The notes under the pieces were generated by a model. That model searched no databases. It saw only the letters and a program-made list of their open reading frames with translations, and was not told the origin of the DNA. Position numbers and translations under genes: made by a program. Below, piece after piece: positions 44,186 through 53,681 of a stretch of 64,000 nt of DNA. Source of the DNA: Prostheceraeus crozeri (lineage: Eukaryota; Platyhelminthes; Polycladida; Euryleptidae); contig CAJQUW010014423.1 of assembly GCA_907163375.1 (NCBI GenBank), positions 299,897 to 363,896 on the forward strand, written 5' to 3'. Each line of letters begins with the position of its first letter. Within the stretch, counting starts at the first letter, position 1.

Positions 44186-47100
44186 TTATGTCAATACATC
44201 TCCTGAATGTGGTAGCGTGAGTTTTATTCTTTTGGGTGGAGGTATGTTTGTGTCAGGATGTCCATGTGGAAGAGATGTGTTATGTCCTATCCAACACCTC
44301 TTATCCTCCCATGCTGAAAGCGCTCGTTTCTTGAACGTGTGCGTTTTCACAGTATGAACTTGAGATTTTAAGATTGTCATATTGACAAACGTTATAGTTT
44401 TATTTTTATAGGCCTTCTTATAGGACCGATGTTTCATTTTGTGAACAATGGATTTTGATATACCTTTAGCACGCTCAATACTAAAAGCATGCTTAATACT
44501 ATCTGCACATTCTTTTAATTTCATGGAATACATTTTAGGACGGAGGAGAATCATTTCATCTATTTCCTTTCCTGCTGTTTCATCCTTAAAACAACCAAGT
44601 TTGGCTTTATTCTCTATGGAATAGAGTGGATGAGTGGGATTGTAGTTAGATGTGTCGAAATATTTTTCTAATGACTTACCTACTTCATTAAAATTTAAAT
44701 CTTTTTGAGTGGTAATTCCTTAAAAGAAACTGTCTGTATCACCACCCAGCAAGCGAACCTCTTTTACAAGAGGGCACGGTTTTAATATTTTGTAGAAGAG
44801 TTGATACATTTCAAGCTTGGAATAATCTCAAACGGCTTGCCCAATATAGATGGGTTTGCACAACTCAACTTCTGATTTTATCATTTTAACACCTACAAGA
44901 TCCTCATCGATAATGTCTCTATCAATGAAAAGAGGTGATGAGGTCAATTTGTGATATTTTTGATCATCAATGACTAGTTTGTAGTTCATAGGTTTTCTAA
45001 CATCCTCCATGGTCTTTCCGAAAAGACTGTTATTCTTATATTTATAAAAATCCTTTTCAAAATTATTTTGGGCGAGTGCACGTTTTTGACTGTTACTATC
45101 TATGTAGGGTTTGAGGAAGGCTTTCTGTCTAAATTTGATAATGCGGTGAACTGACTTTAGAAGAATGCCCATTTCTAAATAGAATTTTAGTATGCAGAAG
45201 TGTACGAGATAATTTTTCTTATCATATTGGGTGAGTAAAAGTTTGCGGCATGGTTTGTACCTTGGCTGTCCACACTCTGTTAAGTTATTATGAAATTGTG
45301 ACATGAATGGTGAAAACATATCTTCAGTCACTTCACCAGATTCAGGTGCGAGTGGGAAATCAGCAGTTTTATTTTTGATACCATTTGGAAAAATCAAATC
45401 CACTTCAAAATAATATCCCCAATCACCTTCATCTGGAATCTTCAGTATGTTTGAAGGGTTGGAGTAATACTCAAGCTCATCTTGATTTAACCAACTAAAC
45501 TCGGAATGAGGTAGTGGTTTAGACAGTGAACTGCCATATAAATTATTTTGGTCATGGTACTTTAGGTGGATATGATCATCACCTACTGTTTCAGATTTTA
45601 TATGATGTTTATTTACAAATGTGAGACCACCGCGTATTCCGCGCTCAAATATATTATACATCTCCGGGTCTTGTAAGAGATGAATGGTCTCACCAGTCAT
45701 TTTAAAGGCTGATTTAAAGGACATGGCTGGTAGACTGACAAAGTGGACAGGATCTAATTTGTCTTCTTCTCATGCCACTCGTCGAAATTCCTGAAAGACA
45801 TCAGCCAGCAAAATGACATCTAATTCTAAGTAAGCGATCATATAATCGCCAAACGTTTTACAATCAAATTTTAACCATGCCTCTTGACCACGTTCATAAT
45901 CTTCTACTGGACAATCTTCACCCGTCAAATCGTTTTTGAATTTGTCAATGGAAGGAAGGGTTGTTTCATTTAGTTTAGACATTGAGCTAAAATACGCATA
46001 AGGAAAGACTCCTTTGCGAGTGATTATTTCATCCGTTAAGTTTGGATAGTGTTTCTTCAAAGTTTGACTATGGGGAAGAAACTTCAGATTACGAACGAGA
46101 GAAGCTAGTGACGCTGACATGAATTGGAATGAATCTAAAAATTTTATTTCGAAGAAGACTGTCTTATTTTCTTTAGTTTTATCTACTGATACTTTTGCTG
46201 TCATTGCCATGAATTTTTCTCTCGTTTGCGCTATTACATTAAACTGCCACGATTTCATCTGGCTCAACCCTCCTTTTATGAGCATATGACTGTCATAGCC
46301 CTTAAAGTTATGAAAAATGACGGGTAGTACACGACGTCTCAACCTAAGTGAAAAATTACATTTGGAGCAGAGTGCGTTTCTAAATTTACCAGTGATGTGA
46401 TCATGATCACGCACTTTCTTAATTTTATCGTCATCAAACGTTTTATGACATTTAGGGCACGATGTGCAACTTTCAAATTTTTGTTTGTCTTCATCTGACA
46501 TATGTAGTGACTTACGCTGCAATTGGGAATCATATGATTGTTGAAATTTAGCAGCTTTATCGAGAAATTCTAGAAATTTTGAAATGCAATCTTCACCTTG
46601 CCAAGTATGCATTTTGTTTTGTCTATTCCTAAAGTGGTCATGCCATACTTCATAGCAGGATATGGCTGCTGGCTTGTGGATGATATCATCAATGTAGCAT
46701 TCTATGTCTGCGTAAATGACACACAGGGGACTTAATTCGTCACCATTATCCCTATGTGAAAATATTTGATCTTTGGGCATGCGTTCCATTTGTAATTTAC
46801 CTCGCTTGCACCATTCATAGTGAGTTTCAAATTTATCTTTACTCCAAAAGGAGCGGATGCAGCGGTCGCATACAAAATGTTCACCTCTTTTAGAGTGCCC
46901 CAAGTGAGTGTACAAGCGAGAGATTTTGGGAATACCACAGTAGTGCCATTCCTCGCTATCATCTTGTTTTACTAATAAGAGGTTGACTACACGTTCATAA
47001 CAAGTTGAACGTGAATTATAGCGGGCACCCTTCAACCCCTTCTCCCACACGTGAACTACAATTTTAATCTGATTATGTTTCTCGAACGTTTCTACATCTT

Positions 47101-48178
47101 TGATTTTCATGTTGTCACTATCACAACCTTCAAAGTCTAGTTCATCCTCCCACTGTCTATAGCTATAGGTGCGATCTCGGTGCGCGTTGATATCATTATA
47201 GTGAAGGATGGATAGGACTGCATATTTGAAACACTGTGATTTACAAACGACATTGATGACAGCTTTCTTATTATACAACGTTTTTGGTAGTTTAAATGTG
47301 CCTCGAGCTGCATGACTTTCTAATAGGGAAATTTTGAATATGGCTGAGTCCACACCATCAAAAATGAGAGCGCTGTCGCGTTGATTGAATTTATCTACAT
47401 TTGATTTTAAACATTGAATGTGAAAATTTAGCCAAGACTCGCAGTCTACAACTTCGGTTGCGGAAGAGGAAGGAACATGAAACTGTATTCTGTCCGTCAC
47501 TTGACCCGTTTGAGAATCTATTTTAATGTATTTTAGTTTGAGGTAGATGAGCGCCTTCATTCTAAAATTGTCTAAATTGTTGAAGAGCGCTTCGATAATG
47601 TTAGAATTTTGAAGGAGCCACTCAGGAAAATCTACTATTTGAGTATTGGACTCCATGCAGTAGTCGCGTACTAAATTATTATGTGAAACATTAATGAGGG
47701 AGATGGTAGAGGTACCGTTGGTGTAGTGATCATTTGCATGCGTGTGTTGAAGTCTGTGCGAAGATCGCTGAAAGTGACTATCAAAAGAAAGAGGGCACAA
47801 ATCGCAAGGAAAGGAGATGTCATCGTCAGAATCAACTTCACCTCCGGAGATTGACGCCGCTTTGCGTTGACACACACGTTGTTTGATGTGTCGAAGGAGA
47901 CTGTGCTTCCTTGTAAAAATATGTCCGCAGTCGGCACATTCCCACTCGTTGCCTTGTCGCGAGAGTCCTGAGCTGGAACTCACATCACCTGAAAGAGAAA
48001 TCATTCTATCATCTCTGTTCAAGTCTCAGTGTATTGTTACAACCTACTTTGACTCAACAACTCTAAACTTTCCTCGAGAAGGGAGGGCGTTGGTGATGAA
48101 GTTGATGCCTGAAATTGAGGAAGATGCTATTAGCCACACGTTTGAGGGAGATGAGTGAAGAAATTTTCAACTTACCAT
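44186..48178 (-). pseudogene. Protein-primed DNA polymerase B, three exons, three nonsense codons
   Basis: Proposed exons: ATG alone (48178-48176), 48108-48048, 47988-44186, with introns of 67 bp (48175-48109) and 59 bp (48047-47989), all GT-AG and in phase, 1,289 codons in all. Domains: two N-terminal C2H2-like fingers (CADCGHIF, CDLCPLSF), a third Cys/His cluster (CDRCIRSFWS), exonuclease motif I YADIECY, an endonuclease VII-like Cys cluster with RDHDHITGKFRNALC, Exo II HNFKGYDSHM, Exo III YLELDVILLADVF, polymerase motif A with NNLYGSSLSKPLP, motif B with KNNSLFGKTMEDVRK, and motif C DTDS (44740-44729). One frame throughout, but with TGA at 45772-45770, TGA at 44830-44828 and TAA at 44722-44720. 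It would replicate the element; this copy cannot make a full protein. Confidence 0.9.
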
Positions 48179-48332
48179 TTCAACGAAATCGAGTTTAAGG
48201 TTGATACTTCAACAAGATAGAGACTTCACGAGAGAGCAGTTCACTTGTACGCCTCAAATATAGAATTCGCCAGAGAACACTTCACTTATATGTCACAAAG
48301 ACAGAGTGAAATGACACGAATGTCACTTTACA

Positions 48333-48378
48333 TATATACTTTCATATTCATCATTCATTGGCTGTTCATTCTGATTGG
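48333..48378 (-). promoter_or_regulatory. Polymerase promoter: two CCAAT boxes plus TATA box
   Basis: On the minus strand CCAAT at 48378-48374 and 48361-48357 (17 bp apart), then TATATA at 48338-48333, about 155 bp before the proposed start codon. Same spacing of the CCAAT boxes as the left promoter (31980-32028), and TATA placed 23 bp (left: 21 bp) after the start of the second CCAAT. Confidence 0.75.
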
Positions 48379-48435
48379 TTGCTTGTTGATACTTAAGAAT
48401 TAGAAAACATTTCAAAGTTATTATTCACAGTCAAC

Positions 48436-48882
48436 ATGACAAGCCCTCCGACAACACCAAACACAAAATTCTCTTCTCCATGCTCAACACCAAAGGCGCT
48501 CGTTGCACCAAACGCTCCAACGAAGGGGAAGGTAGAGAAGGTGTACCGACTGGACAATATCAGAAAGTTGTCATTACCAGCGGACGACGAAGAGAGTGTA
48601 TGTGAGAAGGAGTGTCCCGACTTAACAGGCGTGAGGTGGAAGTATCTCCAGTACGATACTGACGATGTGATGGAGATCACCAGCACCAAATTCCTCAACC
48701 AATTATGGGAGTGGTACACCCCTAACTCCCAGCCACGAACTATGGCGGAGTGGGAGTATATCGACAAAGTGAGGCTCGCAGTGGAAGAACGATTAAAACA
48801 AGTGAACTGTTTTTGTTATCTATGTGAAGCCAGACTCTGGGACGATATTGACGATGAAGACCTTTTGAAATACATGCCATAA
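48436..48882 (+). CDS. Hypothetical protein, 148 aa
   Basis: Intact frame, divergent from the polymerase gene with about 257 bp between starts. The first 40 residues are Ser/Thr/Pro rich and probably disordered. The rest is acidic with WKYLQYDTDDVMEI and FLNQLWEWYTP, and a short CFCYLC pair near residues 131-136 is followed by an acidic end. No family recognised. The stop codon (48880-48882) overlaps an AATAAA at 48881-48886. It is the last plus-strand gene of the element. Confidence 0.6.
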   Translation: MTSPPTTPNTKFSSPCSTPKALVAPNAPTKGKVEKVYRLDNIRKLSLPADDEESVCEKECPDLTGVRWKYLQYDTDDVMEITSTKFLNQLWEWYTPNSQPRTMAEWEYIDKVRLAVEERLKQVNCFCYLCEARLWDDIDDEDLLKYMP

Positions 48883-48940
48883 TAAATTTTTATTTCGTAT
48901 TATCTTTGCTTTCATACTGACTTACTTGAAAGGGGCTTCA

Positions 48941-49343
48941 GTGGATGATTTAACCATGTATACTTTTTCATTTGGAAATAGTAGCACGCTTAGTCTAACT
49001 TGTAAATCTTAAAACATTTCATATGGGCGATGATGATAGTTGAAATAGTGTCAAATAAAATTAAGATAGCTTACACTTCTGATACAGGGATAGCAATCGA
49101 CTGCGATCCATGTGTAAAGAGCTTGTTAGACTACGGATGGGCTTAAGTGGATGATTTAACCATGTATACTTTTTCATTTGGAAATAGTAGCACGCTTAGT
49201 CTAACTTGTAAATCTTAAAACATTTCATATGGGCGATGATGGTAGATGAAATAGTGTCAAATAAAATTAAGATAGCTTACACTTCTGATACAGGGATAGC
49301 AATCGACTGCGATCCATGTGTAAAGAGCTTGTTAGACTACGGA
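48941..49343 (+). repeat. Tandem duplication, two copies with a 206-bp period
   Basis: 48941-49137 and 49147-49343 are almost identical (start GTGGATGATTTAACCATG, end TAGACTACGGA). Both contain CAGGGATAGCAATCGACTGC, which recurs once more near 50189, next to a promoter repeat. The roughly 340 bp that follow, to 49681, hold no gene that I can support. Confidence 0.9.
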
Positions 49344-49681
49344 AGAGAGAAGTGTGTTATGTTGCGTGTGGCGCGTGAGTGTCCTCCCATTTCATTCCAT
49401 TCATCAATTCGTCTCATTGATAGAGCCAGGTAGAACTCATGGTTCTCATAACGTATGCAATGGAAAGTTTTAGGCAACCTTTGACAGTTGGCTAAATGTC
49501 GCCCTGACGCGAATGCATACTACGTTGAGACAGAGGCAATCACTTGCAAACATGACGCAGAGAGGTTAAACAAGATTGACCATTGCCGAATGTCCCTTGC
49601 GGTATACATAGCTACGGGTTTCACCGCCGCCCTTTACAGGAACGCCCGTCGAAAGGAAGTATTACACCGAACTTCATTTGC

Positions 49682-49822
49682 AACGTTCAAGTTGACTGAT
49701 AGCAGATTCAACTTAATGATAGTATTCGCCAGTCCGAAGACTGCCCAGGGCAAACCGCGAGGAGGTTCTATCAAATCTTGCCCCATGGTGGCCCTTAAGA
49801 GAGCCGATGGTTCGTTCTCGGG
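49682..49822 (-). repeat. 141-bp dispersed repeat, copy 1
   Basis: Copy of a repeat starting AACGTTCAAGTTGACTGATA on the plus strand and ending TTCGTTCTCGGG. In minus orientation no TATA box or gene follows this copy, unlike the other two. Confidence 0.9.
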
Positions 49823-49829
49823 GTGTGAA

Positions 49830-50096
49830 TTAAGTTGAATATTGGCTGGAATAGTCAATGGGTATGACGGTTAGGTTGTCATAGACCCTATACCGCCTAG
49901 GTCGTGCTGGTGCATCTGGCACCTTTCGGATGCGAGTGGTATTCGGAGTCCACACCCCATCCGTCCAAACGATCTTCTTGATCTTCCCCTCCTTATCATC
50001 CTCTTCATCCCACTCGTCGAGGATGATGAACTCGGGAATGGCGTTGTCTTCATCGATGAAGACGGGAATGCTGTTAGCAGGAGACGTTGCTTCCAT
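49830..50096 (-). CDS. Small acidic protein, 88 aa
   Basis: Starts at ATG 50096, 41 bp after a TATATAAG box. The middle is strongly acidic (EFIILDEWDEEDDKEGKIKK) and the last third is basic, Pro/Arg rich and ends with Ser/Tyr. No domain recognised. The promoter is preceded by copy 2 of the 141-bp repeat, the same layout as the gene at 50629-50363, so the two genes form matching cassettes although their proteins do not look alike. Confidence 0.55.
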   Translation of the reverse strand: MEATSPANSIPVFIDEDNAIPEFIILDEWDEEDDKEGKIKKIVWTDGVWTPNTTRIRKVPDAPARPRRYRVYDNLTVIPIDYSSQYST

Positions 50097-50136
50097 CGTG
50101 ACTTGAAATTGAATGAGAAGCGCTACAATCTTCTGG

Positions 50137-50144
50137 CTTATATA
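50137..50144 (-). promoter_or_regulatory. TATA box (TATATAAG)
   Basis: On the minus strand, 48 bp upstream of the ATG at 50096. It lies 65 bp beyond the downstream edge of a 141-bp repeat copy. Confidence 0.7.
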
Positions 50145-50209
50145 GGGTTTTCAACAATGAATTGCTCAACAGCGAATCAGAATGCTTCAGGGATAGCAAT
50201 CGACTGCAT

Positions 50210-50350
50210 AACGTTCAAGTTGACTGATAGCAGATTCAACTTAATGATAGTATTCGCCAGTCCGAAGACTGCCCAGGGCAAACCGCGAGGAGGTTCTATC
50301 AAATCTTGCCCCATGGTGGCCCTTAAGAGAGCCGATGGTTCGTTCTCGGG
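50210..50350 (-). repeat. 141-bp dispersed repeat, copy 2
   Basis: Nearly identical to copies at 49682 and 50687. Lies upstream of the TATA box and gene 50096-49830 in minus orientation, so it may carry activator sites. Confidence 0.9.
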
Positions 50351-50362
50351 AGTAACGTCATC

Positions 50363-50629
50363 TTACACCCTACCAATTCTGCTGAGAGAGTCTTTGACTC
50401 TCTCTTTGGTAGCAGTGTCGACTTCCACACTAATTGGCACATGGCTAAAAAGTGGAATGTAGCGCCATTCCGTTGGATTGACAACAGTTGCTGTCATCGG
50501 ATTGCCAATCCGAGCAAGATTATTGCGGACTCTGTCTTGCTCCTCTAGCCTGACAAACTCCTCAAATAAATTTCGCGGCCTTAACTGCGGTCCGCGAGGA
50601 GAGCTGACTTGACTGTTCGGCGTCTGCAT
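50363..50629 (-). CDS. Small charged protein, 88 aa
   Basis: Starts at ATG 50629, 33 bp after a TATATAAA box. Contains NLFEEFVRLEEQDRVRNNLA (about 21-40), probably helical, and a second helix-like part near VDTATKERVKDSLSRIG. No known domain. It ends 13 bp before copy 2 of the 141-bp repeat. Together with 50096-49830 it belongs to a set of repeat-plus-TATA cassettes. Confidence 0.55.
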   Translation of the reverse strand: MQTPNSQVSSPRGPQLRPRNLFEEFVRLEEQDRVRNNLARIGNPMTATVVNPTEWRYIPLFSHVPISVEVDTATKERVKDSLSRIGRV

Positions 50630-50661
50630 GATTGAAATGAAATGAAATGAGAGGCAGTGGT

Positions 50662-50669
50662 TTATATAC
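50662..50669 (-). promoter_or_regulatory. TATA box (TATATAAA)
   Basis: On the minus strand within GGGGTATATAAACC, 40 bp upstream of the ATG at 50629 and 18 bp from repeat copy 3. Confidence 0.75.
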
Positions 50670-50686
50670 CCCTCTAACGCGACGCA

Positions 50687-50826
50687 ACGTTCAAGTTGAC
50701 TGATAGCAGATTCAACTTAATGATAGTATTCGCCAGTCCGAAGACTGCCCAGGGCAAACCGCGTGGAGGTTCTATCATGTCTTGCCCCTAGGTGGCCCTT
50801 AAGAGAGCCGATGGTTCGTTCTCGGG
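50687..50826 (-). repeat. 140-bp dispersed repeat, copy 3
   Basis: Third copy, directly upstream of the TATATAAA promoter of gene 50629-50363. It differs from the others at a few bases (for example near 50778-50790). Confidence 0.9.
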
Positions 50827-50861
50827 AGTGAATTGATGGGGTGGTGAAGGCGGGCAAAGAT

Positions 50862-50933
50862 CTGCAATGAAAGTGATATGTATTAGAATAGGATATACTA
50901 TCTTATTTACTTTTCACTTACCAAGTTAGCCAT
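50862..50933 (-). other. Candidate short exon and 60-bp intron
   Basis: On the minus strand ATGGCTAACTTG (50933-50922) is followed by a strong donor GTAAGTG (50921) and an acceptor TTTCATTGCAG ending at 50862. The ATG overlaps the end of the coiled-coil gene (stop at 50928-50926). The frame after splicing is short, about 25 codons, so the protein is doubtful. It could instead be a 3'-UTR intron of the coiled-coil gene. Confidence 0.35.
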
Positions 50934-53034
50934 CCTTAGGTAGTCTCGCGGGCTTCCGAATAGAAAATTTGTGGAGATGGCCGCGCATTCTCAAGCTGGC
51001 ATGGAGACATTTTTTGGTTGGATGGCCGTTGTAACATATGATGGAGTCATCTAAATTCTGGTTTACAAGAACTTGACCGTCCAAATGATTATCCCGTATA
51101 GGGATGTGAAACGCAAACAACCTATCCTCATTCACACGATTCCACTCATCCCTCATGCGCTCCAACTTCTCATACGCCTGCCTCTCATCACCCCGCCGAG
51201 CCACAGTCCTCTCCAACTCAACATTCCTCGCTCTCAACGCACTCATCTCCTTCATCATCTCCTCAAACTTCGCTTCTGCATCTCTCATTCTTCTCTCCGC
51301 AGCACTCGCCCTCTTCTCACAGTCATCATTCTTCTCTTCCAACTCTCGCGTCTTATTCTTCAAATCAGTCACACTACGCCTCATTCGAATATTCTCATCC
51401 GCTACCTCCTTCGACTTCAGATCCTTCTTTTTCAACTCATCCAACTCCTTCACAACTTCATCCTTCACCTTCTTCAAACTCTCATACTTATTCACCAACA
51501 AATCATGCGCCATCTGCTGCGATACATGCCTCTTCTCTTCATCCTTCAACCACCTCGCCGACTGCATACGAATCCCACCTCTCTTCACTTTTGGGGAAGA
51601 TGAGCTCTTCGGGGGGTCGGTGATGACAATGTTTGACACCTCCGACGACGAAGAGCTCAACTTCCTCACACGCTCCCTATCTAAATCCACATCATCCTCA
51701 TCATCACTCTCAAGCACTCTCTTTCGCCCAATCTCAGCCTCCAACGACGCAACTGCTCTCGCCAACTCATCATTCTCAACAACATTATCAACAACATTCT
51801 CAACCTTACCCTCTCGCTCTATCGCCAACATTCGCTTCCTCTCTTCAACAATCAACTGCGTGAATCGCAAGTCATTCACCAAACCTCCACTACAGTCAGC
51901 ATGCACTCTGTAAAAACGCGCCTCATCCTCATCACCCTTCAACACTCCCCAAGTAACACAGATACGTTGGTACTACGTTGGACCTTCATTGGCCATTTAC
52001 AATGGTCAAAAGTTGGAAATGATACAGCGGGCCTACATTGGTTCTATGAAGGCAATCCAACCTAGAACCGGTCTTGAACCAACGTAATCCAACATATTTT
52101 CGTGCGATAGCCATCCAAGCGCCACTCTAGCCATCCTTATGCCAACAAACGCCAATTTAATCCCACTTTATTGCCTCTTTAAGCCGACGTAACCTTCAGC
52201 TGCCGCCGATAGCTTATATTGGTCAACCTAATCCCACCGTAGCCTCCCATTAGCAAACATTGGTCGACTTAATGTACGATCAAACGCGATTTTCACTTTT
52301 CGCACTCGATCGAACACAAATTAGCGTGATTGTCAATACATCGCTCTTGATCGAGAGCGAAGAAGCGTGATTACATTAAATTTCGAACTCGATTGAGGGC
52401 GTAGTTCTAATATTGCGGCGATATCTGACTCGTTCTGTTCTTACATTGTTACTCTTTGATGTGTCCGGCTAGATTCAACTGTTGCATGAGTATGAAAACA
52501 TATGAACAGTTATTCCATTTATGAAAAATGCTGTCTTTACCTGTTAATTGAGTTATCGAGAATGAGCACGACTTTGACACATTTGCGAAGCATTTCAACA
52601 ATAATAAATTCGAAAAATTTGTAATATTTAGTATTCATGTAGTATTGCTTCATAAGTGTTTCCAAGATTTTTTAAACATATGATTGTACATGATGTTTCG
52701 TCCATACGTCAAAGTCGCGCTGCTCGAAAACTCCATGCATAGACAAGAACAGCATTTCCGGAAACAATCTGTTCATGCATTTTCCCTATCAAGTAGAAGC
52801 TGAATTAACCGTGCGAATACATACCGATGAGCAACAATGCAAGAATAAAGCGAGTCTGTTATCACTGAAAAATCAGGAACATACTTGATGAATGATATCG
52901 AGTGTGTCAGTAGGCTTAAATTCACTCGAATTTCAGTGTCTCCTTACCTTGTCATACCGCTGGCCTACTTCGAACTCATAAAATCTTCTACGAGAAACAG
53001 TTGTCCTATGCAGCAAGCATTTGGATGTTGGTGA

Positions 53035-53681
53035 AATTGAATCATGAGCGCAGTGCTTCATCATCTACAAAGTAAACCCATAGATGTGTACTTTAAAAAT
53101 ATCTCAATTTCTCCAATTCGTAATCCCGATTCTTGTCTTACCGGAATGTGTTGGAACTCCTGATGCTGTAGCCAATTCAGATGATTATGCCAAATAATTC
53201 AAATATTTCGTGAAAATGATGCGCAATATAGCAAACACTTCACCATAATCACTTATAGCTCTGAATTTTGGCAAAAGTGACTGAAAACTAATTAGAAACA
53301 TTAGATACAAGGACATAATAACAAGCAAATAAGATGTTGATGAGTAAGAATTGAATCATGAGCGCAGTGCTTCATCATCTACAAAGTAAACCCATAGATG
53401 TGTACTTTAAAAATATCTCAATTTCTCCAATTCGTAATCCCGATTCTTGTCTTACCGGAATGTGTTGGAACTCCTGATGCTGTAGCCAATTCAGATGATT
53501 ATGCCAAATAATTCAAATATTTCGTGAAAATGATGAGCAATATAGCAAACACTTCACCATTATCACTTATAGCTCTGAATTTTAGCAAAATTGACTGAAA
53601 ACTAATTAGAAACATTAGATACAAGGACATAACAACAAAGAAATAAGATGTTGATGAGTAAGAATTGAATCATGAGCGCAG
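53035..53681 (+). repeat. Tandem repeat with a 314-bp period, two copies plus a start
   Basis: AATTGAATCATGAGCGCAG recurs at 53035, 53349 and 53663. The two complete units differ at only a few bases. Inside the nested transposon. Confidence 0.9.

Noticed and set aside
47883-48158. 91-codon plus-strand frame at the polymerase start
   Set aside because: Opposite the zinc-finger exon and introns of the polymerase, with no own promoter or family signature.
44186-48178. Reassigned UGA codons in the element
   Set aside because: Two of three polymerase stops and the RING stop are TGA, but the polymerase also has a TAA, the capsid has a TAA, and many genes end normally with TAA or TAG. The other genes carry frameshifts, so decay explains it better.
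51155-51913. 252-codon plus-strand open frame
   Set aside because: It is the antisense of the coiled-coil gene; the Ser/Phe/Leu-rich composition is what the complement of Lys/Glu/Arg codons gives.
53035-53681. CRISPR-like array
   Set aside because: Long tandem repeat units without spacers, in a eukaryotic transposon.
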